Counted from the first letter of the stretch, positions 34,852 to 44,894 are shown. The stretch: 64,000 nt of DNA from an uncultured Ruminiclostridium sp. (GCA_934490165.1 CAKSTB010000015.1:6184-70183); one strand, 5' to 3'. The notes: generated by a model from the letters alone, not told the origin. Program-made: numbers and translations.

Positions 34852-35736
34852 GTGTTGGAATTAAAGAAAATAGAACTCAGCGACAAGCAGTGGATAGACC
34901 CGTTGCTTAAATTGTCCGACTACAGAGGCTGTGAGTACAACTTCACAAATAACTATGTGTGGAGCAATATTTACGGTATAACCGTAGGACGTTTTCAGGA
35001 CTATTATGTATCAAAGCACGGAAACGAGTTTGTATTCCCCGCAGGTAAGGGCGATACAGACGCACTGCTGTCCGAACTTAAAAACTACTGCGACAGTATG
35101 GGTATACCGTTCAAATTCTGTAGCATGGATATAAAGGATAAGCTGATGCTTGAAGAGCGTTATCCCGGTATGTTCACATTTGATACGACCGAGGATCTGT
35201 ACGACTATGTATACGAGTCACAGTCACTTGCAACGCTCAGCGGTAAGAAGCTTCATTCAAAGCGCAATTATATCAACCGTTTCAAGTTGCTAGACTGGAG
35301 CTTTGAGGATATCACCCCTGAAAACATTGACGAATGCAAGCAGATGAGCCTTGAATGGTGTAAGCGCAACAACTGCGATGAAGACGAGGAAAAGTCCGAG
35401 GAGATGTGCGCAGTCGGAACAGGACTGGAGCATTTCTTTGAGCTTGGACTTGTCGGCGGAATTTTAAGAGTCGAGGGCAAGATACAGGCGTTTTCATACG
35501 GCGAACAGCAAAACAGCGATACATTTGTGACCCATGTTGAAAAAGCGTTCACCGATTATGACGGAACGTACCCGATGATAAACTATATGATGGCAAACAG
35601 GTTCTGTAAAGAACTTAAATATATAAACAGGGAAGAGGATATGGGCGAAGAAAATCTCCGCAAGGCGAAGAGGTCATACCACCCGTGTTTTATGGTAGAG
35701 AAGTTCAGCGCAGTATATAACGCTGAGAAAGGATAA
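34852..35736 (+). CDS. DUF2156 (phosphatidylglycerol lysyltransferase C-terminal-like) protein
   Basis: A 294-residue protein of the DUF2156 family, a GNAT-like double fold related to the catalytic domain of MprF: EYNFTNNYVWSNIYG, GKKLHSKRNYINRF, FSYGEQQNSDTFVTHVEKA, YPMINYMMANRF and INREEDMGEENLRKAKRSY are conserved blocks. Members transfer aminoacyl groups or are uncharacterised. It lacks the MprF membrane domain. Start is GTG 34852 (or TTG three bases on) behind TAAGG. Confidence 0.85.
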   Translation: MLELKKIELSDKQWIDPLLKLSDYRGCEYNFTNNYVWSNIYGITVGRFQDYYVSKHGNEFVFPAGKGDTDALLSELKNYCDSMGIPFKFCSMDIKDKLMLEERYPGMFTFDTTEDLYDYVYESQSLATLSGKKLHSKRNYINRFKLLDWSFEDITPENIDECKQMSLEWCKRNNCDEDEEKSEEMCAVGTGLEHFFELGLVGGILRVEGKIQAFSYGEQQNSDTFVTHVEKAFTDYDGTYPMINYMMANRFCKELKYINREEDMGEENLRKAKRSYHPCFMVEKFSAVYNAEKG

Positions 35737-35740
35737 CAAG

Positions 35741-36283
35741 ATGATATACGCATTTTTAGCAGACGGATTTGAAGAAACCGAGGCGATAGCCCCGATCGAC
35801 ATTTTAAAGAGATTTGGCAAAGAAGTCGTTACCGTCGGAATAGGCGGCGGTAAGGTTACAGGCGCACACGGAATTACCGTTACAGCCGACATTACCGACA
35901 ATGACGTTATTATGACCGATAAGGTCGAGATGATAGTGCTACCCGGCGGTATGCCCGGCACGCTTAATCTTGAAAAGAGCCCTGTCGTTCAGGCGGCTAT
36001 AAAGTTCTGTGCCGACAATAAAAAGGCGATAGGCGCGATCTGTGCCGCTCCCTCAATAATCGGCAAGCTCGGACTGCTCAGCGGCAAAAAGGCTACCTGC
36101 TTCCCCGGATTTGAACAGTTCCTTGAGGGCGCTATGTTCACGGGCGACCTTGTGAATATTGACGGTGATATCGTTACCGCAAGGGGTGCGGGCGCGGCTA
36201 TAGAATTTGGGCTTGCACTGGGCGCGTTGCTTTGCGGAGAGAAAAAGGCCGAGAAGATAGCTAAGGCTTTACAGTGCAGATAA
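35741..36283 (+). CDS. DJ-1/PfpI-family protein
   Basis: A 180-residue flavodoxin-like protein. The nucleophilic elbow is AICAAPSI (catalytic Cys) with the acidic partner in LADGFEETEA; PGGMPGT is also conserved. Family members act as chaperones, glyoxalases or deglycases; the exact role is not decidable. The next gene overlaps its 3' end by 10 bases. Confidence 0.92.
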   Translation: MIYAFLADGFEETEAIAPIDILKRFGKEVVTVGIGGGKVTGAHGITVTADITDNDVIMTDKVEMIVLPGGMPGTLNLEKSPVVQAAIKFCADNKKAIGAICAAPSIIGKLGLLSGKKATCFPGFEQFLEGAMFTGDLVNIDGDIVTARGAGAAIEFGLALGALLCGEKKAEKIAKALQCR

Positions 36284-36861
36284 CAGTAAACGAGCAGAAA
36301 AAACAGCTCAGAAAAGCTATGCTCCAAAAGCGAAAAGAGCTTAGTGACAGCGAAACGGCGGCAAAAAACTCCGCTATAACCGAGAAGCTGTTAAGCCTTG
36401 AAAAAATACAGTCGGCTGATTTAATATTACCGTTTGTTTCGGCAAAGGGTGAGGTCGGCACGAGAGAGCTTATAGCAAGGTGTCTTGACGCAGGAAAGAC
36501 TGTTGCCGTACCGAGATGTATCGACGGCAGTAATATGGAGTTTTGCGTGATACATACGTTTGACGACCTTGAAAAGGGTATGTACGGCATTGACGAGCCG
36601 AAGGAGTACTGCGAGGTAATAAAAGCCGAGGACGCTGAAAACAGCGTTCTGATAGTTCCCGCACTATGCTTTAACGCAAAGGGCTACAGACTGGGCTACG
36701 GAAAAGGCTATTATGACAGGTTTATCAGCAGATACAAAGGATATACTGTCGGAGTGTGCTACAGCGAGTTTATAACCGATGATATACCGGTTGACGAGTA
36801 CGACAGATGTGTCGATATCGTCATTACAGAAAAACAGAAAGGAAACAAAGATGGAGAATAA
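36274..36861 (+). CDS. 5-formyltetrahydrofolate cyclo-ligase
   Basis: A 195-residue enzyme converting 5-formyl-THF to 5,10-methenyl-THF with ATP. The signature PALCFNAKGYRLGYGKGYYD is present, as is the basic N terminus KKQLRKAMLQKRKELS. GTG start inside the preceding gene's 3' end; its own 3' end overlaps mltG by 11 bases, so three genes are tightly coupled. Confidence 0.95.
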   Translation: MQITVNEQKKQLRKAMLQKRKELSDSETAAKNSAITEKLLSLEKIQSADLILPFVSAKGEVGTRELIARCLDAGKTVAVPRCIDGSNMEFCVIHTFDDLEKGMYGIDEPKEYCEVIKAEDAENSVLIVPALCFNAKGYRLGYGKGYYDRFISRYKGYTVGVCYSEFITDDIPVDEYDRCVDIVITEKQKGNKDGE

Positions 36862-38230
36862 TCCTTTAGATACAGTCGGCGGCAACGAGAACATCGGCAA
36901 CACAGAGGAACGTACAATAATGATGGATTCGTTAAAGGACTTCCATACAGGTGAGGTCGAGCAGAGCGAACCGTCATATGACAGCGAGCCCGAAAGCGAT
37001 ACCGCCGCCGGTGACAGCGAAAAAGCGGAAGACAGCGATGAGGTCACCGAAGAAGAATATCAGGAATATCTTGCCAGAAAAAAAGAAAGAAACAAGAAGA
37101 TAAAGGCGAAGAACCGCCACAGGAGAACATTGTCGCACATACTTGCGGGCGTTCTGCTGTCGGTATTCATTATCTCCGTATCTGCATTTCTTGCTACATA
37201 TATTGTAAAGTCGGCACTCGATTTTACCGGTATCGGCAAAACCTACTGTCAGGCTGAGATACATATAAATGAAAATTCCACCACCGATGATATCGCACAG
37301 GACCTTGCAAACCTCGGCATTATAAATATGCCCGATGTGTTCAAGCTGTACACTAATATGTTCGGTAAGGGCGACAAGTTTATCAAGGGTACGTTCACAG
37401 TCGATACTACTATGTCGTACAGCTCACTTATCTCGACATTGCAGACTGTTTCTACCGTAAACCAGACAGTTTCGATACAGATAACCGAGGGTATGACTAT
37501 CGATGAGATAGCACAGATGATGGAGGATAACTTTGTCTGCCGTGCAGAGGACTTTATGGAGCAATGCAAAACGCTTGGTGACACCTACAAGTTCCAGAAG
37601 CGTCTTGAAAACGAGAAGCTCAAGTACTATCAGATGGAGGGCTATATCTTCCCCGATACCTACGAGTTCTATATTATCCCCGCACTTGAGGACAACAAGG
37701 AGCTTGATACAAGCGAGTATGCCGCAGACGCTCTTGATATTATTTATCAGAACTTCAACAACAAGCTTACGGCACGTTATTATAACCGTATGACAGAGCT
37801 TGGGCTTACGCTTGACGAAACCATAACGCTGGCTTCAATAGCCCAGCGTGAAGCGGATACTACAGCAAATATGGGCAACGTTGCATCGGTATTCTTTAAC
37901 CGTATGGCGGATTCGGAAGCATTCCCGCATCTTGAGTCGGACGTTACCGTGCACTATGTAGACGAGCATATCAAGCCGCATCTTTCAACCTCTCAGTATG
38001 ATCAGAAGATGTTTGATGCCTATAACACATATAAGTGCGACGGCATTCCGTTAGGTCCTATCTGTAACCCCGGTCTTGACGCGATAAAGGCTGTGCTTTA
38101 CGCACCCGAAACAAACTACTATTATTTCTGCGCAGATCCCGAAACAACGGATATGTATTTTGCCGAAACGATAGCAGAGCACGAGGAAAATCTCCGCATA
38201 TGCGGACTTGATGACGCTATTGCAGAATAA
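36851..38230 (+). CDS. mltG: Endolytic transglycosylase MltG
   Basis: A 459-residue membrane-anchored peptidoglycan lyase thought to terminate glycan strands. An acidic cytoplasmic region (about 1-85) and a basic patch precede one transmembrane helix (about 95-118); the extracellular part has a LysM-like unit and the YceG core with EGYIFPDTYEF and the catalytic-Glu motif ASIAQREA. Start ATG 36851 behind AAAGGAA. The long acidic cytoplasmic tail is usual in Clostridia. Confidence 0.94.
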   Translation: MENNPLDTVGGNENIGNTEERTIMMDSLKDFHTGEVEQSEPSYDSEPESDTAAGDSEKAEDSDEVTEEEYQEYLARKKERNKKIKAKNRHRRTLSHILAGVLLSVFIISVSAFLATYIVKSALDFTGIGKTYCQAEIHINENSTTDDIAQDLANLGIINMPDVFKLYTNMFGKGDKFIKGTFTVDTTMSYSSLISTLQTVSTVNQTVSIQITEGMTIDEIAQMMEDNFVCRAEDFMEQCKTLGDTYKFQKRLENEKLKYYQMEGYIFPDTYEFYIIPALEDNKELDTSEYAADALDIIYQNFNNKLTARYYNRMTELGLTLDETITLASIAQREADTTANMGNVASVFFNRMADSEAFPHLESDVTVHYVDEHIKPHLSTSQYDQKMFDAYNTYKCDGIPLGPICNPGLDAIKAVLYAPETNYYYFCADPETTDMYFAETIAEHEENLRICGLDDAIAE

Positions 38231-38237
38231 ATATGTT

Positions 38238-38265
38238 TTCCGCCGCAGAGCCTTCTGCGGCGGAA
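38238..38265 (+). terminator. Hairpin between mltG and the U32 peptidase gene
   Basis: A 12-bp perfect stem TTCCGCCGCAGA/TCTGCGGCGGAA (38238-38249 and 38254-38265) with a 4-base loop. No T run follows, so it may be a processing or weak termination site. Confidence 0.5.
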
Positions 38266-38303
38266 TGCTGTAATAAGACTACTGAAAACGAAAGGTTTAT
38301 TTT

Positions 38304-39512
38304 ATGTTAGAACTGTTATCGCCTGCGGGTGATCTTGAATGTCTGATGTCAGCCGTAGATTACGGCTGTGATGCCGTATATCTCGGAAGCACAATGTTCG
38401 GAATGAGGGCAGGCTCGGCAAAATTCGACCCCGAAACACTGAAAAAGGGTGTTGAGTATGCCCACGCGAGAGGTGCAAGGGTACACCTTACCTGCAATAC
38501 CGTTCCGTCAAACGATGAGATCGAGCTTCTCCCCGAATTTATAAAGACTGCATACGACTGCGGCATAGATGCCGCGATTGTAAGCGACATCGGCTGTATC
38601 GCACTGATAAAGCGTACAGTCCCCGACCTTGAAATTCACGTTTCTACTCAGGCAGGCGTTGTAAACTATGTTACCGCAAACGAGCTTTACAAAATGGGCG
38701 CAAAGAGAGTAGTACTTGCGCGCGAGGTCGATATAGAGAATATCAAGCGTATCAGGGATAACGTACCTGAGGATATGGATATCGAGGTATTCGTACACGG
38801 TGCTATGTGCGTATCGTTCTCGGGCAGATGCCTGCTTTCAAGCTTTATGACCGGCAGAAACGCAAATAAGGGTGAGTGTGCCCAGCCGTGCCGCTGGAAG
38901 TATCACCTTGTCGAAGAAAAGCGTCCGGGTGATTACTATGAGCTGTCCGAGGGCGAGGGCGGCTCATATATCCTTAACGCCAAGGATATGTGTATGATAG
39001 AGCACCTTAAAGAGCTTAAGGACGCAGGTGTAACAAGCTTCAAGATAGAGGGCAGGGCAAAGTCCGCATATTACACGGCTACTGTTACAAATGCCTACAG
39101 AGCGGCACTTGACGCAGTTAAAAATAATGAGCCTGTTCCTCAGTGGGCAATAGATGAAGTATATAAGGTAAGCCACAGGCAGTACTGCACAGGCTTCTAC
39201 TTCAATAAGGACGATGCTAATCAGTACTATGAAAACAGCGGATATATCCGCGAGTGCGACTTTGTCGGCGTTGTCGACAGCTGTGAAAACGGCAGGGTAA
39301 ATATCACCCAGAGGAACTACTTTACCGTTCACGATGAACTTGAAGTACTGTCACCGGGAAAGAAACCCATAAAGCTGGACATACCATATCTTATAAATTC
39401 AAGAGGCGAACAGACCGAGATAGCAAACCGTGCGACCGAGAAGATGTACTTTGATTATCCCGTTCAGTTCCCGCCTCACTCCATAATCAGAAAGCCTGTA
39501 GTAAATAAGTAA
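38304..39512 (+). CDS. Peptidase U32-family protein (tRNA hydroxylation type)
   Basis: A 402-residue U32 protein of the TrhP/YrrN-O type needed for 5-hydroxyuridine at tRNA position 34. The N-terminal LELLSPAGDLECLMSAVDYG and the signature VFVHGAMCVSFSGRCLLSS with GECAQPCRW (conserved Cys residues, probable Fe-S ligands) are present. Adjacent mltG is the usual Firmicutes neighbour. Confidence 0.92.
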   Translation: MLELLSPAGDLECLMSAVDYGCDAVYLGSTMFGMRAGSAKFDPETLKKGVEYAHARGARVHLTCNTVPSNDEIELLPEFIKTAYDCGIDAAIVSDIGCIALIKRTVPDLEIHVSTQAGVVNYVTANELYKMGAKRVVLAREVDIENIKRIRDNVPEDMDIEVFVHGAMCVSFSGRCLLSSFMTGRNANKGECAQPCRWKYHLVEEKRPGDYYELSEGEGGSYILNAKDMCMIEHLKELKDAGVTSFKIEGRAKSAYYTATVTNAYRAALDAVKNNEPVPQWAIDEVYKVSHRQYCTGFYFNKDDANQYYENSGYIRECDFVGVVDSCENGRVNITQRNYFTVHDELEVLSPGKKPIKLDIPYLINSRGEQTEIANRATEKMYFDYPVQFPPHSIIRKPVVNK

Positions 39513-39529
39513 ATTACGGAGGTATTGTT

Positions 39530-42500
39530 ATGCTGAAAGCTCCGCAAAATCTGTTTGCGACTGCATATGACGGCTCGGTGCGCTCCGACTGGCAGCCCGT
39601 TGACGGCGCAGACGGATATATTCTGCAATTTTATAATGCCGATGAGCCTGACAGATGTATAAAGACGAGATACGCGCAAAATCTGTCCAAGCTGATTATG
39701 GGCTTTCGCAACGGCAGAAAGTACCTTGTAAGAGTAAGAGCATTCAGTTATTCGGACGGCAAGGAGATAGCGGGTGAGCTGTCACAGCCTGCGGAATTTA
39801 CGCCGATATGCCGACATCTCAAAGCACAGAACGTGATCACGATGAATAAAGGCGAAACGTCACAGATCGTGTGGGAACGCCGGAATATCGTTCCTGCGGT
39901 CGCTTTCAGCTGTGATGATGAAAGTGTTGCCACTGTGACAAAAGGCGGGCAGGTGACCGCCGTATCGGACGGAATTGCCCGCATAACGCTGACTGCCGAT
40001 GACGGCGAAACCTTTACAGTGAATGTAGCTGTCGGCAGAAGTCTGTCGCGAAGCGGCAGTGATGCAAGGATAATGCTCTGCGGCGATATAATGTGTTCGC
40101 TAGAGCAACAGAGAAAAGCCGCGACCCGTTCCTTTGATTTCACCGATACATTCAAAGCGCTTAAAAGCACGATCGGGTCAGCCGATTATTCGGTAGCTGT
40201 GCTTGAAACAACTTGTTTTGACGGTGCACCTTTTGAATACGAGAAGATAAGAACGGATAGCGGCAGCCCAAACTGCAACTCGCCCTCAACATTTGTAGAC
40301 GCGGTGAAAAGCTGTGGATTTTCTGCGCTTGTAACCGCCAATAACCATAACTGCGACACAGGTCTTAAAGGTCTTGAAGCTACCGTTCGGTGCATAAAAA
40401 GCAGCGGTATGGCGAATATCGGGACGCTTGACGATGAAACGCATATTGCGGATATAAGCGGTATAAGGGTCGGATTTGTCGCGGTAAATTCCATATCAAA
40501 CGGACTTGAAAAGGATATACCGTCACGTCTTATCGGCAAATATGAGCCCGCGCATTTCAGACAGCTTGTAAATTCGCTTAAAAGTGACGGTGCGGAGTAT
40601 ATAATCGCGTATCAGCACTGGGGTCAGATGAACTCGGTGACTGTACGAGATATGCAGAGAAAAGCGGCAGAATATATGGCTCAGTGCGGAGCAGATCTGA
40701 TCATTGGCTCGCACCCCCACGTTATGCAATGTGCCGAAAAGATAACGACCGCTGACGGCAGAGAGGTAATGTGCTTCTACTCGCTTGGCAATCTCGTTTC
40801 ATCTATGAAAGAAATGCGTGAGAACCGCGAAAGCGTTATAGTGGATCTGACGCTCAGAAGAGCATCGGGCAAAGTTACAGCTGATGTAAACTGTATACCT
40901 GTGCTGTGCGAGGATACCTCGGACGGCTACACGGTGACTGCGCTTGACGGCAGTCTTACCGAAAGCCGTAAAACGCAGGTAGAACGCATAAAAAGCATTC
41001 TGGGTGACAGTGCGGACATCTGCGGCAAGCCAAAATTTCTTTTGCAAGGCTCTGCGGTGCTGAGAAAGGTGTTTTCCGACAGCGGTTATAATTATGACGA
41101 CACGCCGCTTATCCTGTCGCCGATTTCGCTTATGAGTGAAAAGAGTGCGCTTACCGGTAAATACGGTAACACCAGAAACAAGCTTGATATAGCAAAGAAT
41201 TTTGACAACTACATTAGCGACAGCAAAACGGATTATATAGTTATTGACCTTTATACAATGGCGGCAGTATCGTGCTATAAGTACGGCGACAGCTATTATA
41301 CCGCATCGCAGAACTTCTTAAGCTCCGATTTTTACAATAAGAACAAGGACAAATTTGAACGGATATCTCCGCCGTTTGACGAAAAGGTGTGGAAGACGGC
41401 GCTTAAAAAATACGCTCATACAGTGTCATCTCATTATGCAAAGGATAAGATCATACTTGTGCGGCTGAAATTCAGCGATATGTGCGTAAAGCAGGATCAG
41501 CTCAGGAACGGCAAAAACAAAAATGCACTCAATAAGCGCATACGAATGTATGAGGATTATCTCATTTCACTGCTTCAGCCTGTCGTTATAGATGTTGCGG
41601 GCGGATATTTTGCCGATGCGACAAGCAGTATGGTGACAGCCTACGAACCGCTTTTTTATGACGATGTACGCATAAAGACCGATATGATAATTAAGCGTGA
41701 AGCCGAGGGAAAATTCTGCTTTGATAAGCCCGATATAAACCTATGGCTCAGCCGCGTTATACGTTATTATGACAATATGACTGCCAGAGCGTATCAGTCA
41801 AAATTGCTTGACAGGACGTATGTTGCCGACAGACTGATAGAGCTTACCTCAAAGCAGTTTACGGCTGAGAACGCCGCTTATCTTGTTTTACTGCGAGAAA
41901 ACGAGGTAAAGTCATACGATGATGCAAAAATTATCCTCGGCAGAATGTACGGCGCGGAAAAGGTGATTAAGGCGATAGATGCCGTGACCTGTATCAACGG
42001 CGATCTGTCGGAATGCCGGTATGAGGATATAAGGATAATTTTCGATGAAAATTTCCTTATAAAAAAACAGCTTGCAAAGAAACTCGCAGAGGTTTACAAA
42101 TACACAAATACAGATAACTGCGAGCGCATTTTCCTTATAAAAGATGATATAAACGCACTGAGTGAATACGAGGAAACTTGTAAACCCACAGTGGTTGATA
42201 TATGGGGCAGTTGCATTTCAAGAGAAACGGTAAACCGCAACATAAGCGGTATATTTGTAGATAAGTACATATTCAAACAGCCGTTTTTGCTGTCCGAAGA
42301 GCCGGACATACCGTTTGATATAAACATCGGTGCAGATAAATTCTGCGGCAGCTCATGGCGCAAACGTACCGTAAAAGAGGCGTTCCTGCATGAGGGCAGA
42401 CAGATATTATCCGACAGTACCGCCGACTGGCTGATACTCGATATGTATGACCTTATCTGCAATATGAAAAAGTATGGCGGTTCGCTTTTTGAAGTTGACG

Positions 42501-42997
42501 ACTTTATTCTCCGCACCGATTTTTATAAATCGATAGCGGATAAATGCGAAAGCACATATCTGTTCAAGGAAAAGAGCCGCGAATACCTTGATAAATCGCT
42601 TGAGAGCTTTTGCGGGTTTGTAACAAACCGTTACGGCAAAAATATTATTCTGATAAAAGCCGACCTTAAAAACAAATATATAACGCTTGACAATAAGATA
42701 TCCGAGCTTTCCGACAGCGACGATACATTTGAAGAGAAAAAAGCGTTCATAGCGGAATATGAGGATAAATTTGCACGCCTTACAGATTGTTTTGTTATAG
42801 ACATTTCAAAGCGTTATTATGCCGATGACAGATTTCCGCTAGGCGGCGCACATATCGTCCATTATGAAGACGAATTTTACAGTCGTTGTTGTAACCACAT
42901 TTCCGAAATTCTAAACGGCAGTGATAAAAAATACCGCGATGATGTTGACGAGGAATACATAAAGCTCAGAGATATCAGAATAAACCGAATAGACTGA
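39530..42997 (+). CDS. CapA-type metallophosphatase fused to Fn3/Big2 and two DUF6270-like domains
   Basis: An 1155-residue protein. Order: fibronectin-III-like module (about 1-90), bacterial Ig-like Big2 module (about 100-170), a CapA/PgsA metallophosphoesterase-like domain (about 180-430; CGDIMCS, TANNHNCDTG, IIGSHPHVMQ), then two DUF6270-like regions (about 500-730 and 880-1150), the second beginning VDIWGSCISRETVN and containing DWLILDMYDLI; the first has the parallel TDYIVIDLYTMA. CapA proteins act in capsular poly-gamma-glutamate systems. There is no signal peptide or membrane helix, odd for adhesion-like modules. GGAGG precedes the ATG. Confidence 0.8.
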   Translation: MLKAPQNLFATAYDGSVRSDWQPVDGADGYILQFYNADEPDRCIKTRYAQNLSKLIMGFRNGRKYLVRVRAFSYSDGKEIAGELSQPAEFTPICRHLKAQNVITMNKGETSQIVWERRNIVPAVAFSCDDESVATVTKGGQVTAVSDGIARITLTADDGETFTVNVAVGRSLSRSGSDARIMLCGDIMCSLEQQRKAATRSFDFTDTFKALKSTIGSADYSVAVLETTCFDGAPFEYEKIRTDSGSPNCNSPSTFVDAVKSCGFSALVTANNHNCDTGLKGLEATVRCIKSSGMANIGTLDDETHIADISGIRVGFVAVNSISNGLEKDIPSRLIGKYEPAHFRQLVNSLKSDGAEYIIAYQHWGQMNSVTVRDMQRKAAEYMAQCGADLIIGSHPHVMQCAEKITTADGREVMCFYSLGNLVSSMKEMRENRESVIVDLTLRRASGKVTADVNCIPVLCEDTSDGYTVTALDGSLTESRKTQVERIKSILGDSADICGKPKFLLQGSAVLRKVFSDSGYNYDDTPLILSPISLMSEKSALTGKYGNTRNKLDIAKNFDNYISDSKTDYIVIDLYTMAAVSCYKYGDSYYTASQNFLSSDFYNKNKDKFERISPPFDEKVWKTALKKYAHTVSSHYAKDKIILVRLKFSDMCVKQDQLRNGKNKNALNKRIRMYEDYLISLLQPVVIDVAGGYFADATSSMVTAYEPLFYDDVRIKTDMIIKREAEGKFCFDKPDINLWLSRVIRYYDNMTARAYQSKLLDRTYVADRLIELTSKQFTAENAAYLVLLRENEVKSYDDAKIILGRMYGAEKVIKAIDAVTCINGDLSECRYEDIRIIFDENFLIKKQLAKKLAEVYKYTNTDNCERIFLIKDDINALSEYEETCKPTVVDIWGSCISRETVNRNISGIFVDKYIFKQPFLLSEEPDIPFDINIGADKFCGSSWRKRTVKEAFLHEGRQILSDSTADWLILDMYDLICNMKKYGGSLFEVDDFILRTDFYKSIADKCESTYLFKEKSREYLDKSLESFCGFVTNRYGKNIILIKADLKNKYITLDNKISELSDSDDTFEEKKAFIAEYEDKFARLTDCFVIDISKRYYADDRFPLGGAHIVHYEDEFYSRCCNHISEILNGSDKKYRDDVDEEYIKLRDIRINRID

Positions 42998-43009
42998 ATA
43001 AACTGAAAA

Positions 43010-43044
43010 CCACTTACGGCAAACCCTACCGTAGGTGGGTTTTT
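43010..43044 (+). terminator. Terminator after the CapA-fusion gene
   Basis: A 10-bp stem CCACTTACGG/CCGTAGGTGG (43010-43019 and 43029-43038, one G-T pair) followed by TTTTT. Ends the chromosomal run before the accessory island. Confidence 0.85.
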
Positions 43045-43428
43045 GTGTTTCTGTTTTACCGCCGACATATTCTTTTGTTTTTATCGCTATCCAAATTCCA
43101 TTTCTCTTTTCACTGCCAATATCGGCAAGCTTCCCATCATTACCACAAAACCTCAGTCTTTAACCATATATTTCATATCCGCCTATGAACTGCCTTATAA
43201 AAAGATGATCCCTTCACTAAATAACCTGCAACTTATATGCGTTAATAACCCGAATTGATCATAAAAACTATATTCCGCCAATAGAATTGTAAGAAAATAC
43301 ATTTCTAAAATTCAAAGCTTTCGACATACATTTGACCCGGATTTTTCTTTCATTTGTAAATCTGCATAGTTTTTTAATAAATTGTGAGATATATTAGCAC
43401 CGTTTGCTCGAAAAATCGCTTTTTACTA
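43045..43428. other. A+T-rich gene-free stretch before the island
   Basis: About 380 bases of A+T-rich DNA with no frame resembling a protein, no ribosome site and no clear repeats. It separates the conserved chromosomal genes from the kinase/vWA/phosphatase island. An old insertion junction is possible but nothing in the sequence marks it. Confidence 0.5.
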
Positions 43429-43483
43429 TTGTAATTTTGTGATAATTATGGTATTATTAAAGTGCAAGAATTTTATCTTGCAC
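43429..43483 (+). promoter_or_regulatory. Candidate promoter and operator for the first island block
   Basis: TTGTAA (43429-43434) and TATTAT (43452-43457) are 17 bases apart. A dyad GTGCAAG-N8-CTTGCAC (43462-43468 and 43477-43483) lies over the expected transcription start, where a repressor would act. The 10-mer TTATCTTGCA (43473-43482) recurs upstream of the second block at 46601-46610. Confidence 0.5.
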
Positions 43484-43601
43484 ATTTCTTGCTTGTTAGA
43501 AATTAAATTGCGCATTGTTGTCGCGATAAAAGCGACCGTTTTGGGTTTCAGTTGTGTTATGATATAAATATCGGATAACTGTTGTGAGCGGAGGAACGAT
43601 A

Positions 43602-44021
43602 ATGAAGCTGTTTTCATTTTTGAAGAAGCAAACGCCTGAGCAGCAGGCAGAAATGCTGTATACACAAGGGATTACACTTATCGGTAGTGGCTACTGGGAC
43701 AGCGCGTTCAGTAAAATAAGCGAAGCCGCAGAGCTGGGACATCGCGGTGCTGTAGGACAGCTAGCGATGATGTACATATTCGGTCAGGGCTGTGACAAGG
43801 ACATTGAACACGGTCTTGAACTATTGGAACGATCAGTAAATATGGGAAATGTTTTTTCATGCTTTGCCTATTCGGTGTTGTACGACAGTGGTATCGAAGA
43901 GGTAACTGCCGAGAAGGCAGAGGAGATGTGCGGTATTGCCGCAAAGGCGGGTATGCCTGAAGCTGTCGAACGTATGGAAAAAGGTTTTGGAGCGATAAAC
44001 AATGAAGCTGAGAATAGTTGA
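43602..44021 (+). CDS. Sel1-repeat protein
   Basis: A 139-residue helical-repeat protein with about two Sel1-like units (AAELGHRGAVGQLAMMYIFG, QGCDKDIEHGLELLERSVNMG). Sel1 repeats are protein-protein scaffolds. No signal peptide. GGAGG precedes ATG 43602. First gene of the island; the next gene starts inside its 3' end (20-base overlap). A homologous, much larger Sel1 protein is encoded at 48977-50596. Confidence 0.8.
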   Translation: MKLFSFLKKQTPEQQAEMLYTQGITLIGSGYWDSAFSKISEAAELGHRGAVGQLAMMYIFGQGCDKDIEHGLELLERSVNMGNVFSCFAYSVLYDSGIEEVTAEKAEEMCGIAAKAGMPEAVERMEKGFGAINNEAENS

Positions 44022-44880
44022 AGAGGTCTGGGGGATAAACCGTGTCACCGGAGAAACCACGGTTTGTACCAAAAGCAACAAGCTTTATGACCCTACCGCA
44101 GGATTTGAGATCACGCTTCGTAACGGTCGTTATATTACTGTTGATAACATTGATAATATCAGTATAACGGTCACGATCCATAATTCAAATCCCGCTAAGG
44201 ATAAAACGTGGAAATTTTCACACGGAAAATCAGTGTTTTACTTTCCTCGTTCTGCGGACGGCGGATACCGTTATCACATCGCATATGAGGACGAAACCGA
44301 TAAAAACCGCTACTCAATAGCTATCGATGTCAGAAAAGCAAGCGGTCAGTATGATATAGCGCAAAGCAAGTTTTTCGGCTCACCGACTGTTCCGCATGAG
44401 TGGGAGGATCGCTTTCACGATGATATAATATTCTTTGCACAGATAAGGCTTGCGGATATTGCCGTGCTTGATACGGATAATCGCCTTGTGCACACAGGTT
44501 ATCTGTATTTCTTCCTTGACGCGGAAATGTATCCTTCCGATAGCCTTAATATGTGGGTCGAGTACTATCCGGGCGAGCCTGATATGGTTATCGATGATTT
44601 TAATGCACAGTCGCCTATACCGTCAGGTCTTTGTGACGATTACCTGATGTCATTCAGATACGCCCCCGCGGACAGTGACAAGACAAAGCTGTTAGGTATT
44701 TGCTCATCGGGAACAAATAAGGACAAAAATCTGCTGTTGCAGTATGACCCGTCGGATTTCAGCGGGATACCTTTCCTTGAAAATGTAAGCGGCTATGCCC
44801 GCGTCTTTTTCGGAGAAGATGAGAAAGACTATGATTTAGTGACATATAAGGTAGAAAGATCGCCGTCCGATTTGGACTGA
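44002..44880 (+). CDS. Two-domain protein: beta-rich N-terminal domain plus DUF1963/YwqG-like domain
   Basis: A 292-residue protein. Residues about 1-105 form a beta-rich domain (MKLRIVEEVWG... KDKTWKFSHGKSVFYFPRSADGGYRY), homologous to the stand-alone protein at 51507. Residues about 110-285 resemble DUF1963/YwqG: SKFFGSPTVPHEWED, FFAQIRLADIA, TGYLYFFLD, EPDMVIDDFN, KLLGI, LLLQYDP. This half is homologous to the separate protein at 51817. YwqG-type domains are common in polymorphic-toxin and stress loci, with unknown activity. GGAG precedes the ATG. Confidence 0.7.
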   Translation: MKLRIVEEVWGINRVTGETTVCTKSNKLYDPTAGFEITLRNGRYITVDNIDNISITVTIHNSNPAKDKTWKFSHGKSVFYFPRSADGGYRYHIAYEDETDKNRYSIAIDVRKASGQYDIAQSKFFGSPTVPHEWEDRFHDDIIFFAQIRLADIAVLDTDNRLVHTGYLYFFLDAEMYPSDSLNMWVEYYPGEPDMVIDDFNAQSPIPSGLCDDYLMSFRYAPADSDKTKLLGICSSGTNKDKNLLLQYDPSDFSGIPFLENVSGYARVFFGEDEKDYDLVTYKVERSPSDLD

Positions 44881-44894
44881 GAACGGAGGATAAT

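Noticed and set aside
43043..43258. 71-codon open frame after the CapA-fusion terminator
   Set aside because: No ribosome site, low-complexity composition, and it starts inside the terminator's T run.
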